Shown one piece after another: positions 14,358 through 16,542 of a stretch of 16,542 nt of DNA. How positions within the stretch are numbered: the first letter of the stretch is position 1; each line of letters begins with the position of its first letter. Source of the stretch: an uncultured Dorea sp. (lineage in GTDB: Bacteria; Bacillota; Clostridia; Lachnospirales; Lachnospiraceae); the NCBI GenBank assembly GCA_900543415.1, contig UQRE01000046.1, positions 1 through 16,542 of the forward strand, written 5' to 3'. A program made the translations under genes and the position numbers. The notes below the pieces were generated by a model. That model did not search any database and was not told where the DNA came from. It saw nothing but the letters and a program-made list of their open reading frames with translations.

Positions 14358-14706
14358 AAAGTGTTCAAAGGTGGGTACTTTCTTCAGCTCTCCGGATGTA
14401 TCCTGGAGTGCTCTGAATCAATCTCCTGCCGAAAGTGTTCAAAAATACCCAAAAAGTGCAGGATGTGAGACGCGACTGCAAGCAAAAGACAGAACGATAA
14501 CCTAAAAAGTGTTCAAGGTTGCGAGATGTGCAACGGAACGTGGACAGGTGTAGTGTCGGAAAGTGTTCAAAGATGGGAACTTTTGCAGCTATCTGGATGT
14601 AGTGTCCATCTATCAGAAAAATCAAGATTGCCATAAGAGGGAAAAAGATTTTTAGTGGCTATTTTTTGCTAAATGTGGTAAACTGTAAAGGTAAAAAGTG
14701 TTGTGA
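14358..14706. repeat. Degenerate repeat array sharing AAAGTGTTCAA
   Basis: The 11-base core AAAGTGTTCAA begins at 14358, 14432, 14506 and 14560 (spacing 74, 74, 54), and a partial AAAGTGTT occurs at 14695. Copies 1 and 4 share about 45 bases, including ACTTT that pairs with AAAGT to form a small hairpin, and CAGCT-n-TC-n-GGATGTA. No gene is convincing in this 0.37-kb interval. It could be a decayed minisatellite or a set of protein-binding sites. Confidence 0.7.
14674..14684 (+). promoter_or_regulatory. Possible extended -10 promoter for the toxin-antitoxin pair
   Basis: TGTGGTAAACT contains TGG directly before TAAACT (14679-14684), an extended -10 layout, about 50 bases before the antitoxin start. 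No good -35 element is present. Confidence 0.35.
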
Positions 14707-14732
14707 AATGAAAATAGTCAGGAGGGATGATG

Positions 14733-14987
14733 ATGTGCCAGATAGCATTTAGTGTACCAGATGAAGTCCTTTTCGATACAAAAATGAGCAGAGAGCAAGC
14801 GAACCAGTTTGCAAGGCGATATGTAGCATTAGGTTTTTACAAACAGAATGGAATATCCATTGGATATTGTTCACAGATTGCCGGAATGACAGAAGAAGAA
14901 TTTATAAAATATTTAGGACAGAATGAAATTTCTATCTTCCAGTTTAATGACAAGGAAGAATTCTTGGAGGAATTAGAGCATGCGTAA
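14733..14987 (+). CDS. UPF0175-family antitoxin-like protein
   Basis: A small protein (84 residues from the chosen ATG 14733; ATGs at 14727 and 14730 sit too close to AGGAGGG at 14720-14726). It has the UPF0175 layout: a short beta strand (CQIAFSVPDEVL), a helical middle with REQANQFARRYVALGFYKQN, then ISIGYCSQIAGMTEEEFIKYLG, which resembles a short helix-turn-helix, and an acidic tail (NDKEEFLEELEHA). UPF0175 proteins are usually partnered by DUF3368 PIN-like toxins, which is what follows here with an 8-base overlap. It probably binds the toxin and represses the pair's promoter. Good confidence in the pairing, moderate in biochemical role. Confidence 0.8.
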   Translation: MCQIAFSVPDEVLFDTKMSREQANQFARRYVALGFYKQNGISIGYCSQIAGMTEEEFIKYLGQNEISIFQFNDKEEFLEELEHA

Positions 14988-15462
14988 AGTAATTGTCAAT
15001 TCAACACCTCTGATTGTTCTTTGCGGGATTGGTAAATTAAATATTCTGAAAGAGATGTATGAGGAAATTATAATTCCGTCAGCAGTATTTAGAGAGGTGA
15101 CTGCAAAGGATGATTCTGCCTGTGTTCAAATTAAGTCAGCAGGAGCGTGGGTTCATGTAGAACAAATTAAGGATCATGGTGAAAAGAAAATGTATAAAGC
15201 GAAACTCCATGACGGAGAAGTAGAAGTAATGATTCTTGCCCAGGAACGGAATGCAGACTTGGTGATTTTGGATAACAATGCTGCAAAGAAGACTGCTAAA
15301 TATTTGGGTCTTACTGTTACAGGGACGCTGGGTGTTTTGGTAAAGGCAAAACGCCAGGGAATCATAGAAGAAGTTCGTCCGCTTTTGTCTGAGATGAGAC
15401 AGAATGGTTTTTATGTTAGTAAAACAGTTGAGAGTATGGTTTTAGAACAAGCAGGCGAATAA
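14980..15462 (+). CDS. DUF3368 PIN-like putative toxin
   Basis: A 160-residue protein overlapping the antitoxin by 8 bases, with TTGGAGG 9 bases upstream inside the antitoxin gene. DUF3368 features include an N-terminal VIVNSTPLIVLCGIGKLNIL, the PSAVFREV segment with Glu, LHDGEVEVMILAQE and LVILDNNAAKKTA with the third acidic site, and the C-terminal GTLGVLVKAKRQGII. PIN RNases use clustered acidic residues to bind metal. The first position here is Asn (VNST) where many PIN domains have Asp (DTS); as I recall this also occurs in other DUF3368 proteins, so activity cannot be excluded. It likely forms a type II toxin-antitoxin module maintaining the element, immediately left of a chromosomal-type gene. 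Confidence 0.8.
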   Translation: MRKVIVNSTPLIVLCGIGKLNILKEMYEEIIIPSAVFREVTAKDDSACVQIKSAGAWVHVEQIKDHGEKKMYKAKLHDGEVEVMILAQERNADLVILDNNAAKKTAKYLGLTVTGTLGVLVKAKRQGIIEEVRPLLSEMRQNGFYVSKTVESMVLEQAGE

Positions 15463-15475
15463 GAAATACAATTAA

Positions 15476-15589
15476 GTCCCACACTTGGGCAATCAAGATA
15501 CAGTGGGTGCTTTATAAATGTTTCAACGAAGCCGTAGAACCGTAAGGTATAGCTTCTGGAGGCTCCCCAGTTTTATCTGGGGAGTTTTT
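15476..15589 (+). terminator. Structured 3' region ending in a strong terminator
   Basis: The terminator proper is CTCCCCAG (15563-15570) with CTGGGGAG (15577-15584) and TTTTT after it. Upstream lie a CCCAC/GTGGG stem (15478-15482, 15503-15507), and a GAAGC/GCTTC stem (15528-15532, 15552-15556) enclosing ACC-GTAA-GGT. It ends the toxin-antitoxin transcript. The upstream helices may be a small structured RNA. Confidence 0.75.
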
Positions 15590-15633
15590 CTTTGGAAAAA
15601 TTTGTGATAACAGAAAAATAGAGACAAAACATC

Positions 15634-15678
15634 AGGCAGGATATGTTCCCGTAAAAAGGAAGGTATCCTGCCTTTTTT
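15634..15678 (+). terminator. Terminator or attenuator in the metK leader
   Basis: AGGCAGGATA (15634-15643) pairs with TATCCTGCCT (15664-15673), followed by TTTTT, ending 22 bases before the metK start. A terminator this close to the start codon on the same strand could be a regulated attenuator. No SAM-I riboswitch core was found in the preceding 200 bases. Confidence 0.75.
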
Positions 15679-15700
15679 GCATGAAAGAGAGGAAATTCAT

Positions 15701-16542
15701 ATGAGAAAATTTTATACAGCAGAAGCAGTAACAGAAGGACACCCGGACAAAGTGTGCGACCAGATCGCAGATGCAATCCTGGATGTGTGTCTGAAAAATG
15801 ATGCGAATTCCAAGGTGGCTTGTGAAGTGCTTGCTACGAAGGGAACTGTCATTGTGGCAGGAGAGATCACCAGCGCCTATGAACCGGATGTGTTTGGTGT
15901 AATCAAAAAAGTATTGTCTGAAGTGGGATATTCCAGCGAAGGGGTTGCCATGGATACGTTTGTCCATCAGCAGAGTCCGGACATTGCCAATGCAGTCAGG
16001 GAATCCAAAGAAAAAAAGGGAAGGGGTGTCTGACAATCAAATGGATTGGTTTCAAGGTGCCGGGGATCAGGGCGTCACGATCGGATATGCCTGTGATGAG
16101 ACGCCGCAGCTTATGCCTATGCCTGTGGTGCTTGCAAACAGGATTGTCCGGGAACTGTCTGCCTGTAGAAGAAGCAGCTATATTGAAGGAATCTGCCCAG
16201 ATGGGAAAGCACAGGTGACGATAGAGTATGAAGATGGGAAGCCTGTTCGTCTGGATAGTGTGGTTGTATCCTGTCAGCATACGGAAGATAAGAATCTGAA
16301 GAAACTGGAAGCAGAGATCCGAAAAAAAGTGCTTCTTCCGGCACTTCGTCTTCTTCCACCGGATGAAGATACAAAGATCCTTATCAACCCATCCGGACGT
16401 TTTGTCTGCGGAGGCATGGATGCAGATACGGGACTGACTGGGAGAAAGTTGATGGTAGACAGTTATGGCAGCATGGTTCCCCATGGTGGCGGGGCATTTT
16501 CCGGGAAGGATTGTTCAAAAGTGGACCGTTCTGGGGCATATA
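15701..16542 (+). pseudogene. metK: S-adenosylmethionine synthetase, frameshifted and cut by window end
   Basis: MetK joins methionine and ATP to make S-adenosylmethionine in the cytoplasm. ATG 15701 follows AGAGAGGA; the in-frame ATG at 15677 lies in the terminator. The N-terminal domain shows TAEAVTEGHPDKVCDQIADA (ATP-binding EGHPDK) and VACEVLATKG, then HQQSPDIANAV. In A7GGG at 16011-16020 the frame shifts by +1: the first frame stops at 16033 and the second continues as EGVSDNQMDWFQGAGDQG, then YACDETPQLMPMPVVLANR, INPSGRFVCGG and GGGAFSGKD to the window edge. One surplus base explains it. As metK is normally essential, either this is a second, divergent copy that is decaying or the base is a sequencing error. 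Apart from the shift, all core motifs seen so far are intact. The gene continues beyond 16542. Confidence 0.85.

Noticed and set aside
14358..14706. CRISPR array
   Set aside because: The repeats are only 11 bases at the core, unevenly spaced (74, 74, 54, 135), the flanking parts are partly shared, and no cas gene is present.
15463..15700. SAM-I riboswitch ahead of metK
   Set aside because: The conserved S-box core segments are not visible on the plus strand; only simple hairpins and terminators are seen.

Overview
The window looks like accessory DNA from a gut Firmicute, most likely a Lachnospiraceae-type Clostridia. The basis is the Tn916-type integration module, the CnaB-repeat adhesin with a class B sortase, strong AGGAGG ribosome sites and a moderate-to-low GC content. 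The first 9.7 kb reads as clearly AT-rich. The adhesin/sortase block and metK look richer in GC, so the window appears to be a mosaic of several elements plus a housekeeping gene. No tRNA, rRNA or CRISPR array was seen.

Region 1 (about 190-3640) is a damaged bacteriocin or secreted-peptide operon. It holds a 54-residue Cys-rich peptide with a Gly-Gly site, a 15-bp mRNA hairpin, and an ORF that joins a C39 peptidase/transporter N-terminus in frame to the C-terminal part of an FtsX/MacB permease. These are followed by a MacB-type ATPase frameshifted in an A9 tract, a thioredoxin-fold lipoprotein like bacteriocin accessory proteins, and a strong terminator. Region 2 (3833-7841) is a Tn916-like control and recombination module: a divergent XRE regulator, a sigma-like protein, a MazF toxin with a Zn-ribbon tail, xis and int.

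Region 3 (7842-9037) is a cargo segment bounded by a 71-72 bp direct repeat of the integrase 3' end. It carries a structured, repeat-containing untranslated region, a hairpin terminator and a putative PBECR4-type nuclease gene. That order (promoter, RNA repeats, terminator, nuclease) matches type III toxin-antitoxin loci and is the best candidate for something undescribed. Region 4 (9377-9693) reads as a relic of a TenpIN-type type III toxin-antitoxin locus. Its promoter, two RNA repeats with an identical 7-nt hairpin loop, and terminator are intact, but the toxin has a nonsense codon and is cut off.

Region 5 (9694-14357) is a thioester/CnaB surface adhesin with no signal peptide and one frameshift, overlapping an intact class B sortase gene. 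Region 6 (14358-15462) has degenerate 11-bp-core repeats and then a UPF0175/DUF3368 type II toxin-antitoxin pair. Region 7 has two terminators and then metK (S-adenosylmethionine synthetase), which carries a single-base frameshift and runs off the window. All three clear frameshifts (ATPase, adhesin, metK) are +1. Because metK is normally essential, base-calling error is a real alternative to decay for these three. The gene fusions and internal stops cannot be explained by single-base indel errors.
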